Assembly: GCA_020746995.1 (NCBI GenBank) | Contig: JAGPXD010000004.1 | Span: 3,844,001 to 3,908,000 of the forward strand | Source of the DNA: Plectosphaerella cucumerina | Taxonomy: Eukaryota > Ascomycota > Sordariomycetes > Glomerellales > Plectosphaerellaceae | Direction: 5' to 3' | DNA: 64,000 bases | In this document: positions 11,789 to 23,860 of the stretch, piece after piece | How the letters are laid out: each line of letters starts with the position of its first letter | Numbering within the stretch: position 1 is the first letter of the stretch | The notes under the pieces: model-generated | Database searches by the model: none | What the model was told of the DNA's origin: nothing | The model's input: only the letters and a program-made list of their open reading frames with translations | Made by a program: the position numbers and the translations under genes

Positions 11789-12141
11789 GTTTCCCGTAGA
11801 ACGAAAACGATGTATGTCGTTCGTGAGAGTCGTGCCGTTTGAAGTGAGCAAAATGGTATAAGTGACATCACGAGTCCTCGTCCCCTGAGAGCTAGTGGCG
11901 CAGCACAAGGCTCCAAGCCACTTGCCCACCGCGCGCCACATACCCCGGTTCCCTGAGCAGGGATCAAATTAATTTCCTCAGCCTCGCCCAGTCGAGTCAC
12001 CCACCATCACAACACCCACCACCCCCTGAAGAAAAAAAAAGCTCGGACACTCACAGCCTTGCAATGGAGGTGTGTGGAATGCCCGGCCGGCCTCATTCGT
12101 AGATTCAGCCCCTGACAACATAGACCGACACCACCACTACG
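11789..12141. promoter_or_regulatory. Short bidirectional promoter between the AlkB gene and TRM5
   Basis: The 353 bp between the two start codons must contain both 5' leaders and the shared promoter. No canonical TATA or repeat was identified. The arrangement makes co-expression of DNA dealkylation and tRNA methylation genes plausible, but that is inference. Confidence 0.5.
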
Positions 12142-13731
12142 ATGCTCTCCCTCCGCGCGCCACTGGCCCGCGGCATGACGACCCTCGACAGGTCTCTCTT
12201 CCAGAAAACTCTCAACGTCGCGGCGGCGACGGTCCATGACCCGCGGAATATCGCAAAGTACCGCAAGCAGCTGCTCAAAGGCGAGGAGCTTCTGGCTTGG
12301 GATAGGCTTGACTCGTGCCGTCCGGACCCCGTGGAGGCGGGGAAGAAGTGTCTTCTGCTGAAGCCAGAGGTCAAGGCTGATGGTGAGTGAGTTTTCAAAG
12401 AAAAGAGAGATGGGATGCTGATGGGTGTTATAAAGTGCCGTCGACATGGGGCCCGGTGGTTCAGGAGGGCGTGAGCGCCAAGGAGCTTTCGGTGGTGCCG
12501 TTTGATGTTGATATCAACTACGATTACTGGGGATATCGTGAGTTTTCGCGGGCATCAGAAGCATGGGGTAAAGACTAACACACTCAGTCGACGTCATGAA
12601 CTCCATCATCCCAGAAGACCTCCACGACGAGATCCCCGTCGGCTTCAACATCGCCGGCCACGTCGGTTCGTCCCCTCTCACTCCCACCCTCATCCTCCCC
12701 AACTAACACCTTGCCCAGCCCACCTCAACCTCCGCGAGCGCTACCTCCCCTTCAAGACCATCATCGCCCAAGTAATCCTCGACAAGAACCACAAGCTCCG
12801 CACCGTCATCAACAAGGTCGGCAACGTCGGCAGCGAGTCCCGCTTCCGCACCTTTGCCTACGAGGTCCTCGCCGGCCCCGACGACATGGACGTCGAGGTC
12901 CGCGAGAACGACTGCGTCTTCCGCTTCGACTACTCCAAAGTCTACTGGAACAGCAAGCTCGAGACGGAGCACACCCGTCTCGTCAAGTCCTTCCAGCCCG
13001 GAGAGGTCGTATGCGATGTCATGGCCGGCATCGGACCCTTTGCCGTGCCCGCCGCCAAAAGGGGCGTCTTCGTCTTTGCAAACGACATGAACCCCGAGAG
13101 CTACCGCTACCTCAAGGATGCCGTCAAGCGGAACAAGGTCAGCCCCTTTCGCTCGGCAGGACTTTTGCTGTGCTTCGACTGATGACATGCCCAGGTCTCC
13201 CAGTACGTCCGCCCCTTCAACAAGGACGGCCTCGACTTCATCCGCGAATCCGCCCACATCGTCCTCGACGCCCACAAGGCCGGCGACGCCGCCATCATCC
13301 AGCCCAAGGTCTCCCGCAAACTCGCCCCCGACGCCCCCCGCCCCGTCGCCGTCCGCGTCCCTGTGCCGCCCACCATCGCCCACTTCGTCATGAACCTCCC
13401 CGCCTCCGCCCTCGAGTTCACCCACCGCTTCCGCGGCATCTACCACGGCCTCGAGTCCCTCTTCGAGCCTCACACGGCCACAAAGCTGCCCCTCGTCCAC
13501 GTCCACTGCTTCGCCGCCAAGCAGGACGACGAGGTCCCCCTCGAGGAGATCTGCGCCCGCCTCCAAAGCGAGCTCGGCATCCGCTTCACCCCAGGTGACG
13601 CAGACGTCCCCGGCGAGGTGTCCATCTACAAGGTCCGTGACGTGGCGCCCAAGAAGCGCATGTTCTGCGCCTCCTTCCGCATCCCCCCTGAGATCGCCTT
13701 CGCCGCGCCCCCTACAAGCACAACCTCGTAG
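12142..13731 (+). CDS. TRM5: tRNA (guanine37-N1)-methyltransferase Trm5
   Basis: Trm5 uses S-adenosylmethionine to methylate G37 of tRNAs, preventing +1 frameshifting; in yeast it acts in nucleus and mitochondria. Five exons are inferred: 12142-12382, 12436-12537, 12588-12665, 12719-13137 and 13195-13731, giving 458 residues with the frame preserved at each junction. Family signatures are AHLNLRERYLPFK, INKVGNVGSESRFRTF, the methyltransferase motif I DVMAGIGPFAVPAAKRG, FANDMNPESYRYL and MNLPASALEF. The first residues (MLSLRAPLARGM) are Arg-rich and lack acidic residues, like a mitochondrial presequence. A second Met at residue 12 could start a cytosolic/nuclear form. Introns 2 and 3 flank a 78 nt exon. 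Confidence 0.93.
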
Positions 13732-16700
13732 CAGGAGGCATAGCTTCCCGCCCCCCTTCGGGAGCCACTCCGTCCTGTGGGAAGACATCAAGCGCGCCGC
13801 CACCGGTCAGCGCCCTCGGAGATTTTCCTCCCCTCCTGCGTCCTGGCCGCATCCTGGCAGGCCGTCTGTCAGACACGAGCCTGCCGCCACCTCTCCGCAG
13901 CCCCCTCTCAAACGCAGGCGCCTCCTTCGGGGGGGGGGGAGGGGGGAGGACGTCAAAGTTGCAGCGACAACAGCCCCGGAGGACCGGCATGCGGACCTCC
14001 ACCTCCCACGCTGTCTCCGGCGTCGCCCAGAGCCCTCCGTCACCGGCCAGGACAATGCGGCCGCAACCCGAGAAGGTAACTGCTGCGGGGGCCGGTCTCC
14101 TCTACTATCATCTGCGTCTCCTCAGCTCGGTACTGGCCATGTTCGTTCGTCATCTCCTACGGCGCTGACGAGCGTCCTGCTCCACCCCGGCATAACATCC
14201 CGGGGCCTGCTCGCGGGCGATCACAGGCCCTTCCAGAACTGCACTGCTTCTGGCGAGCTGCATTACGGGCGCGCGAGAGAGGGGAGGGAGGGGCAGAGGG
14301 GCACAGTTCTGGGAACGGGGAGGGTGTCCGCACGAGGATTGGGGGGGCTGCACATCTGCGATGCTGCGCGTCCCGTCTCCCCTCCCCCCTTGGCACACCT
14401 CCTCTGTTGTGTCTGTGGTGTGGTGCGTGTGTGCCAGGCAGGGAGCCGCATCCGACGAGTCGGGTAGCCCACCCCTGAACGACGACGGCGAAGCTCATGC
14501 CGGGCGGGCGGTAGATAAGAAAATACCAAGTACAACAACACCCGGCACCCAATAGCACCGCGGCACCTGGTCCCTCGAGCGGTTGCGAATCCCCTTTGTC
14601 GTGGTTGGCCATGTTTCCTCCCTCCTTCGCGTAAGCACGCGCAGAGTGCAAGCCTCGTACATCGCGCGACGTGAATATGACGATCTGCTAGTCGTCAATG
14701 GCAGCATTCTCCGCAGTACTTGATGGGCAAGGGTCCTGCTCCAAAGTGGCATGATCAGACTCGCCCTCGTACCTGCGTTCATCGCGAGAGCTCCCTTGAC
14801 GCACCCATACACCAACCATACAGGTGCTCGAGGTAATGTCCGGACCTCGTGATTATCCCCGGAGCGTGCCTCGTACTGGTACTGGAGCCATCAAGGGCCT
14901 CGCAGCAGGACGTTCCGTCGCAGACAGTGGCCTCGGATGCCGGCCCCCCTGCCAATATTCGCTGCAGCAGGACCCTCTCTCATCCATGGATCTACGTCTC
15001 AATGACGGCCCTCTTGCATGTGTCAGCCAACCTGCCATCAACAAGAGGCCAATCTCTGCCGTCCTGCCATGCATCCTCGTCCCGTCCGGCGGCCATGGCA
15101 GACCTGGGCGCTTGATAGAGAACCACCCCGTGCGCTGGCGGTTCGGCACAAGTCGTGCTCGAGGCGCCGGGGGCCGGACACACTGGAGCCCTGTGGCCCC
15201 TGACCCCCGTGCCCCGGGAGTAATTGTCGGGCAATTCGGCGGGCCGTTTGGCGCTCCACTGTCCCGTCCACGTCCCCCGGCGACACATCATCCCCCCTCC
15301 ACCCCTTCCATCAAATCGATCGCCACCAGCCGCACACGCGATGTCTCCTCTCCCCGCCACATCCAAGACACGCCGTAGTGGTGATAGTGGTTCACAATCG
15401 CCGGAGCTTTCTCGTAGCGCGATGGGGCCATTCCGATGACCGAGAGCCCTACGGGCGGAACACCGTGATGATAGTTTCGTCTCAAGTCGCACTGCGCCGC
15501 TCGTGGGCACGCCGTGCTACCCTTTTGCAGGCTCGCCGCTTGCTTTCTGAACGAAAAGCCACCGTCGGGTCGAAAGACAGCGAGGGGAGGCGGAGGATCT
15601 CGGGAAGGCCGCGCGCGCCGTCCCCGGGTTCGACTATCTCCTACCAAACTCTGTGAAGATGATGCGCCCGATACGCTGCAGAACTCGGACAGCGCTGCGC
15701 TGCGCTCCTCGTACGAGTCCACTGTCCAGGACTCCTACCCCGTAGCGCTCGATGCACCCGTCAGGCCTGTTCATGTTCGGTCTGGTTCGGCCAAGCATCC
15801 CGTCTCCCCAAAGCCCCCCTCCTGCCCCCGCGGGGCGCCGTAGTGGTAGTTTGCATGCCCGGCGCAACCTTCTTTGGCCTGAAGTGAAGGGATGCCGCCC
15901 GCGAGACAGCACCGTCCCCTCGGCCTCGCGGTCTGTCCGAGACGGCTCATTGGTTCCTGCGGAGGCGGACTTTGGTATCGAGGCTTGCGCGCGCCATGCC
16001 TTTCTCTCACAGTCGTGCATCGTGCCGTGCTTGCTTTTCTGCCGTCAGCACGGACAGCCTCCGCGGCCGCAACCAATCTTGCATATGAGGCGGCGCACAT
16101 CTGCATCTCCGCCGGCTGGCCTTGGTCCTGGCCCTGGCCCTGTTCATCTTCACCCTGTTCCCATGTTCACACAGTGAGGGATGGGGCCCTCCTTGCCTCC
16201 CTTTGCCTTGCCGCGATCTGCCCGAGGTTGGCCTCGGCCGGGGCCTTTTCGATTGCGACGCCATGCCGCTCCTCCGACCGGCCGGCTTCCACAGCTCCGC
16301 CGCCCGCCCCGCCGCCGGCGGGGTCCTTGTCTCCTCCCAAGCCGCCCAGGCCTTCCCAGCTCGAACGCCTGCAGCCAGCCGCATGCATCGGTCATTTTCG
16401 TCCCCTCCTTGGAAGCCAGGGTGCCACGATGCACCGGCTTTGCATGACCGGTACGTGGCTGGTTGAGTTGAGACTGACTTGCCTGCTGCATCGCCCTATC
16501 AAACGCGCCTTATCGGCGGCAGGCTTCTCCCCAGGTCTTCGTTGGCCGGGCCACGCTGTGATCTGGCCCAACATCATCGAGCTGTTTAAGCTGTGCTCGA
16601 TATGTCCACGCTGCGCCGCCCAGTGGATGTTTCCGAGCCAAAGGCTGATTGCGTGAGGCTCGTATTTGGTGCTGTTCCGACCGTCGAATCAGACAAAATG

Positions 16701-19700
16701 GCGGGGTCCGGAGAAGATTCCGGGGCCTGAAAAATGCGAGCGCGAAAGCATCTCGCGGCTGAGACACCCGTGGCCGTGGTTCCTGTTGTAGATTGTGAGA
16801 CCGGCAACTTCCACCGTCAAGGGATTGAACCACATCAGAGAATGCGTTGACTTCGTCGAGGCACGGCCGGCCTGCTGATGGACTCTGATGGACCCCTTGG
16901 CCACCTTGGCAGTGGCCAGGGACAAGGACAGGAGGATCGCGGGCTGGGGCACCATCGTCGCCGCCGAGCCAGAGCCCACCAAATAACCTCACTCCCGGCC
17001 GTCAGCCAAGGGATTAAACCCGGCCGACGTTCCACCTTGACACTCGGCGGGTTTTCTTGCCCCGTGGAGAGCCGCCCTGGGGGAGGGGCCGGAGCCGATA
17101 AAATAGTGCTTCAACTGAATCCAGTGTGCAAAGCTGCTGCCTCACCAGTCTACCGCCATGTTTCGAGGTTCGAGCGGCTCGCGACACCACGTTCGGCGGC
17201 AGTCAAGTGACGAGAACCGCCAGCATCACAGTGAGACACCAGGCCTGGCGGTACGGCGGGGAAGGGTCCGTGGCGTCGTGTGTTGATTACAAGAGTGAGA
17301 GCCACAGAGGTGACGGGGGAGCGGCGTGCGAGTCGGTCAAGGGAACGGACCATCTGATTGGTATGCGAGACCAGGCGGGAAGATAGAGAATGTTGTTTCC
17401 CGCGCCCGCGTGCGTGAGTGTGTGTGGAGCCATTGATCGCCTCTTAAGCCGCACGGGTGGTGTGCGAGGCCGGTTCGTCAATCAATTGCTTGGAGGCTTG
17501 CGCAATAGATGGTGTGTGGTTGGTGTCTCTCTGGATGGGTGTGGGCGTGGCTTCGAAATGACTGGTCACAACGCCCAATCTTGCTTGCATCGTTCACGCC
17601 TGCATCTCTCTCAACGTCGACCACGCGCGGGGGCGCTCGTCCTCCATTGTGCTCGTTGCTCTGCACTTGTAGACTTCTGCGCTCCTGGTACGCCAAGTCC
17701 CTGACTGCAATTGTTCAGGCACAGCTGGTTGCTCTAGATTAGTTCAAGGCCAGGGCCCAGGGGGTTGTGATGAAAGCGTGCGACGGAGGCTTTGGTGTGT
17801 TGTTTGCGGTCTTCAGGTACGACGAAACAAGCACAGCAACACCAGGCCATGTCGAGAGGGGAGGCTCCGCTGACGTGATAGCTGGCCTCGGGAGATGCAT
17901 CGACGATACGGGGGCTGGTGAGCGGCGGTGCAAGGTAATCAGGGTCCCGCAAGCCTCCTGCAAAAGCATGGTCCCGGAGAGTTTCAACTTTTGAGCCGAA
18001 GCGAACCTTGTCGTCGTCGATGGTGATGGGGCTGACGGGAGAGGGACAAGAGGGGGTGGGGGTGGGGGGCTGCCGAGAGGAGGAAATACTCGGTATCCAG
18101 GTTTCGTCTTCTGTCATCCGGATGTCGCGCCGGTACAGTGCTCTGCTGCTGTGCACTGCGATGTCGGCTCCTCCATCGTCGTGTTATCATGCTTGTCAAA
18201 GCAGTACCACCACCATTCGCTGTTGGGGCCCGCCAGCGTTAACCGGATGCGGTGGTCCAAACCCGCTGGTCTTGTGCTACGCCTGGTGCGGTTGATGATG
18301 CCTCGGATAGGGAGGCTGTTATCTGTACGAGGCGGGAGACGTGAAGCACACACGCACTTTCTCGAGATAGGAAGGTTGGAACAAGCAAAAAGCCCTATCA
18401 CTGATCAGCCAAGGGTGGCCGCCAGGGTGTGTGGCTGGCGCTTTGTCGCTCGACAACCCGGAGTCTGCCTATCACGTGGGGTCAACACGACACGACATGC
18501 GCTATCTCTCTACCTCTCTCGGCACGACAGACGCGGAGAGTTGGCGGAGAGATATGCCTCTCTACCCGTGCAACCGTGTGAAGGACAGGACAGGACAGCG
18601 CTCTGAAACGTGAGGCATCAATTGGGTGAGCGACCAGGCGAGCTCCGGCGCTGCGCCGGGGACCGGATTACCGGAACGGGCCCCAGACAGTGCGCGCGGT
18701 CGTGGTTGCGGCTTGCGAGCCCGTGTCTGTCGTCGTGTGTGGTCGGCCGTCTGTCTGTGTGTCGCCCGTGCTGTCTTGCTTGGTTGTGTGTGCGTGGGCC
18801 AGGAGCGAGCCCATCGGGGGCCTAGATTGCCTTTTCGACCGCTCGGCGCCAGCGAGCCAAGGACGGATCGAGTGGAGACGCCGTCAAAAGTAGAGCCGAC
18901 GATTTCCCATCTGTTGGCCGAGTCCCGATGTTGGATCTGCTCGCTTTCTTGCTTTCCCGCCTCAGACGGAGACGGGGATCTCGGCGACAGGTGGACCCCG
19001 AATGATGCAGCGTTGCAGCGTGCCGCGCGCCCTTTCAAGGTTCTCTCGCCTCCCGGAGCCGCAATATCGCGCGCCGTCTTGTTGCCGCCGCGGCATCGCC
19101 GGTGACCGTGCCGTAAATAACCACGACGTCAACGACCTCCAGAACGCAGGACCGCAGGTAGAAGCAACTGAAATAAACAAAAGAAGAAACCAGGCGTAAG
19201 TGGCTTGGTAGTGTCGTCTATCCGGCGGCCGTGGCTGTCCCAAGCCGTTACGGCCAAACTGGTGGCCGCGCGGGAGAAGTCGGGAGGCTGTTCTCTTTCC
19301 ATGTGCTTGATGGTCCCTGTGTCGCGGGAGGCGGCAGGGCAATGGCGGCGCATCTGGTCAAGATCTGCTTTGGCTTCCATTGCCCCTTGGACGTTTTCGA
19401 GGAAGCAGGCGGCCGACGGTTCGCCGTCTAGTCGATGGTCGCACGGCCTCGCGGCGGCCTGCCTAGCCTTGATTTTTTTTTTTGGGTGTCTCGAAGCCTC
19501 CGGCCGTTCGTGCAAGAAAACTTGTAAGCGTGCTGCAGATGCAGGCGGGGAAACGTAATAGGGTCCCTTGAGTTCTGGCATGCATTGGACGGTTCCTTGC
19601 TGGCCGGCCACGCACAGCAACCCCTTCAGCCCGCAAGCCCGGACTCGGAAGCCTCATCCACCACGGCGACGGCGGCTTCTTGTGTCTCGCTGTGGTCAAC

Positions 19701-22700
19701 TGGCTGATGAGACGGGGTGGTAGCCCTAGGGGAGCTGACGTTCCACGGTGGTCGTGCCAATCCCCACAGAAGGGTTGGTTGCCCCGTGTCGTGTGGTGTT
19801 GGCGGGGAGGAATGCGTCTTTCCCTCAAGCCTCGTACCCCCACCTTCGCCCAGTGGCCGAGTCCTGGCGATGTGAGGGATGGATTGGAAGGGAGGGACAG
19901 AGGAAGGCGAGAGGTGATGAGTCGCAAAGCTAATGCGGACCATCGATTGGTCGATCACGGCCCATCGGTATCTACAAGTAGGGAAGAGTGCTTGATAGGG
20001 GTGGGAGATCTCGGAGCCCCAGTACCTGCAGGCGGGCTGGGCATGCGACGTGCGTTGCTTGCGTGCGTGCATCCGTTGCGTGCTTCCTTGCCGCGATGCG
20101 CATCACAGCACACCGGGATGCCGAGCTTGGCCAGTTCATGATCTGCGGTGGCCAGAATGCCACGAGACGACGAGGACGCCGACGACGACGCCGTCAAGCC
20201 CAGCCTCGGCCGGGTCAGTACAGTACGGTACAGGTACAGTACAGTGTGCTGCCGAGCAGCGTGCCGAATGCGTGCCGGGGCGCATGCCTGGCGACGGCCC
20301 TCGGGTCGCGTCCAAGCTCGGAGGAGGGGGGCAGGCGAGCCGCGTGCTCGTTTCGCAAATGATGGACTCGATCGTGAGATGAGATAGATGCATGAAGCTC
20401 GATGGGCGAGACACATGGGGTGAGAGGAGTCGCGTCGTGTGGTGTCGCATGGAGATAGAGAGCATGGCCGTAGCATGGCATCCGTTCAGGGTCAGGTCTT
20501 GACGTTTGCGACGTGAAATGCTGTCTCTCTGGGGGCTCCACAGACTGCTACAACGAGTCGAGTGGTTGACGGCTTGGCTTGTACGGTACGGGCGACGGGC
20601 GGCCTGACGGATGAGTGCGTGGTTCGCGCCGTTCGGGCGTGCTCGCCAGTGGATGGGGGCGCTGAAACCCTGGAGATGACAGGCCAGCCATGTCTCTGAC
20701 CCCTAGGAAACCAGTGGCCCAGTCCAATCCGATGCCTCCCCAGGGCGCCCCAGATGGCCCGATTGTCGGTACGACAACCAAACTGGAGCGGAGTTGCAAA
20801 AAAGGCGCGCGCCGACAACAAGCTCGAAGCCATTGATGGATGGGGAGCATGGATGAAACCGGAGGCACCCCGAAAGTGCCTCTTGATCCTCTCTGGCCTT
20901 TTTTTTCGATTGCCAGGGCAGGGGTGCTGTCCGGGAGACGAGCCGCGGGTGGGTAGGGTGGTGTCGGTTTGCGGGCTGCAGGTCGGTCGGGTCGAATCGA
21001 GTCGAGTTCAAAGTTGGGTCGAGTCACATCGAGTCGTCGAGAAGGAAAAGCTCCACCGCCGTAACTTTGCTAGAGAAACCTCCCCCTGTCTGGCGGCACG
21101 TTGCGTGCTCTGCAGGTGTGTGCGTGTATGTGTGCGTGCACTGGTTGGTGTACTTTTAGAAACAAACGTCGTGGGAGTGGTTGGTTGTTCAGAGTTGAGG
21201 AGTGTCCGAATAGAATGCGAGCCTCGAGGTTGGAACCGGAGACTTGGACAAGACTTTGCCCGAGCCGGTTGTCTTTCTGATATTCTTACCCAAGATGTGG
21301 TCATCCGTGAGGTAAGAACAGCTTGTAGCACGCCTTCCGCGTCAACTCTGGGATCGGGACGGCAGCGACGACCCATCGTACTGGGTACTTGGCATTACAG
21401 TGTGTCAACGTGCTTGACCGATGTAGCTATACCCCGGCCCCCCGCTTCCTTTTCGTCCCAAGGCTTGGGCCGCCGACGCGTGCCGTCGAAAGTGAAGGCA
21501 GGCAAGAGCAGGCCCCCCCAAACCCGGTCCCCTGGGGTCGAGGCCCGCCAAGACCGGCCTTTCTCCATCTTTTTCCATCCCGTCACCTGGTGCTGGTACC
21601 GCAGGGAGCCCTGGAGGTGACTGCGGTACTTGTACCAACGAGGCTTGTTGCTCAGGCTTGCCAGGGCAGGGTAGGGGCGATGGGGGCACTCAGACTGAAG
21701 GTCGGCCAGGCCTCCTTCCCCCCTTCCCCTTCCCCTTGGGCCTTCCCCCCGGGTCCCGGGACGACCGTCTGGAAATTCTCTTCGCCCCCCCTCCCCCCTC
21801 CCATCCACCCCTTCCACCGCCGCCTCCACGTCCACACCCCCGGTTGACCGGCCCCCTACATCTATCGGGGTCACTGGTCAGTCACCGCGAGAAAAATAAA
21901 TCTCAATAGAGCCCCTGCTGTTGCAAACAGAGAGGACAAAAAAACCTCGCCCCATGTTAAATCGTACATACGCTACTTGAGCCTCGCCTTGTACCGGTGC
22001 CCGCTCTGGAGACTGGAGACTGGAGACTGCCTCGCCAGTGGACAGAGACTCAGACACTCGCATTCGTGGACAAGGCCCCCCCCTGGCTCCTCCCTTTCGC
22101 TCGGTTCCTCCCAGGTCTTCTTCTGCCCCCCTCCCCACTGATTCGGGGATCCCTGCTCGCCTGTCGGAATCTCGACCCCCAACATCGCCTCCTGGCAGTC
22201 CTGGCTCCTCTTGGCGAGGGGCGTCTCGACTTTCTCTTCCCCCTCGAAAATCCCCCATCCTTAATTTTCTCCAGATCCTCCTACCCATCCATATACCCAT
22301 CTTATCCTTACCAACCTCGCATCGCTTCGCCTCGCCTCGCCTTGCAGCATACTTACTACACACACCTATCGCCCGGCGTAATCACAAAATCCATCTACCT
22401 TGCGCCCAGTCCAGCCAGCAGTTTACCAACCACTTGCGCTGCTTCGCATCTACATTTACAGCAGGCCGCTTGACATCACCGCCGCCGCCAGCCGTCGCAT
22501 CCTGCGCTTCCATCCTCGCACACCCCCTGTTTGTCTGTCTGCCAACCCTATCGAGCGGGACATACACTCCGGAAGCGCATCGCTGCAGCCAGTCGACAAC
22601 TACGCGACACCTTCAACTCTTCGAAACCGAGGAGTATGGAAAGGTAACAATCAATCATCGCCAATTCATCTCTATCGGCCGACATCACTCGCCATCGTCC

Positions 22701-23860
22701 GCCTCAAGGTGTGTATACCTATTCTTCTCCCAGCATGCTGTCGCCCTCGTCTCGAGCCATCTCATTCCCCTCCTCTCCCTGCTCTTCTCTATCATCCCCG
22801 ACAGTCGCCGACATCAAGGTTGGAGCGTAGTGCGTCCAAGAGTCTGTCTGCCTGCTTTACTCAAGACGTCTGGCGACAGGAGCAATGCTCCCCAACACGC
22901 GCCCACTGCGACGCTGCGACGCTGTGGTCGGATGTCCTTGCCTCGCCGGTGCGGTGCTGTGCTGTTCGCCGGCCCACCCGCTTTTCCTTCACCGCGATAC
23001 CGTTGTCGTCAGTCGGTCTGTACGTCGCCTGCGCGACCTCGCATCGCATGGCACTGCATGGGAGATAGAGGTGGTACTTGGCCTGCCATTACACCTTCTC
23101 CAGCCTGTTGTGCAGACGCCTCCTCCCTCTGGCTGCATATCGAGACCTGCTAGTTCCCCCTCCAAGCACCTGCAAGAAGCGCACCAAGTACCACCACCAC
23201 CTATTCGTACATACACCACCAAACACTCTACCCCACCCCCCTCCTTCATCGAACACACCGCACCCGTCCTCACCCTCACCCTCACTGCACCCACGTCCCC
23301 AGCACGCCCCCCAAACCTGGCCCGGCTCCTGTCCGGCTCGTCTGGCGAAAGCCACCTGCCCTCCTCCTCCAACCCGCCCTCGAAGCCACGCTTGATAGGA
23401 ATCAACTTGCCGGGTCCCAAACTCCTCCGCCTATCTGTCAAAACACCTCCCAACCCTCCTCCCCTTTCAAGATTCCAATTCCATCTGCACTTTTGCTTGT
23501 CTCGCCCGTGCGCCATCCAGCCGTGCTTTCAACCACTGACGACGTCGACCCGTAGGATTTGCCTTGGCTTCGACACCCTCTACACCACACAAGACGACTA
23601 CCGCAACCCCGATTGCCGTCGTCACCGCCTCCGCCTCTCCCCTTTGCCTCGGTGCTGTCACAACACACTTGTGATTCTCCCCACCCACCAGCCTTACACC
23701 CCGAAGGAACCGTCCGAGCCGAGGATATTTCTGCAACACCACTTGTAATTCACCCATACATCGGTCGGCGCGACCTCCATGCTCGTGCTGGCCTCGAACT
23801 CCATACGAACCTGATCATCCACATCCAACGGTCCCACCGCGTGACCAGCACAACCTCAGC
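13732..23860. other. About 10 kb gene-poor region upstream of REG1
   Basis: No gene was recognised on either strand except one doubtful small ORF (17734-18117, listed separately). The many open frames are GC-rich overlaps with repetitive Arg/Pro/Ser composition and no motif. The left part (13.7-21.6 kb) is GC-rich without clear bias. It includes an 11-T run at 19473-19483 and a GTAC cluster at 20218-20242. From about 21.7 kb to 23.86 kb the plus strand is strongly C/T-rich, the signature of a long 5' leader or core promoter of REG1. No tRNA, 5S rRNA or transposon feature was found by eye. Non-coding RNAs cannot be excluded. Confidence 0.6.
17734..18117 (-). CDS. Possible small protein of 127 residues with a CCCAC cysteine cluster (unrecognised)
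   Basis: I do not recognise this protein. The ORF starts at the first ATG of its frame (18117) and codes for a polar, Pro/Ser-rich N-terminus, then ITIDDDKVRFGSKVETLRDH, then a short segment MAWCCCACFVV and a basic tail. In its favour, third codon positions prefer C as in genuine genes nearby, and the residue composition is protein-like rather than the Arg/Pro-rich pattern of antisense frames. Against it, it is short, isolated in a gene-poor stretch, and has no known domain. The cysteine cluster could be a palmitoylation or membrane-association site. It might also be one exon of a larger gene. Confidence 0.3.
   Translation of the reverse strand: MTEDETWIPSISSSRQPPTPTPSCPSPVSPITIDDDKVRFGSKVETLRDHAFAGGLRDPDYLAPPLTSPRIVDASPEASYHVSGASPLDMAWCCCACFVVPEDRKQHTKASVARFHHNPLGPGLELI

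Noticed and set aside
15615..15650. GGGTTCGACTATCTCC as a possible tRNA B box
   Set aside because: No matching T-arm pairing, acceptor stem or A box at the right distance; other GGTTCGA words (27007, 63472) also fail.
15892..16656. 254-residue plus-strand ORF in the gene-poor block
   Set aside because: Composition is typical of random GC-rich frame (Cys, Trp, Pro, Arg-rich), no motif, and it overlaps several other equally long frames.
20754..21620. 288-residue plus-strand ORF in the gene-poor block
   Set aside because: No recognisable domain, poor codon preference, and equally long frames on the opposite strand.
22038..23748. Two long open frames (371 and 287 residues) before REG1
   Set aside because: They overlap in different frames, are dominated by Pro/Ser/Arg from CT-rich DNA, lack motifs and fit a 5' leader.
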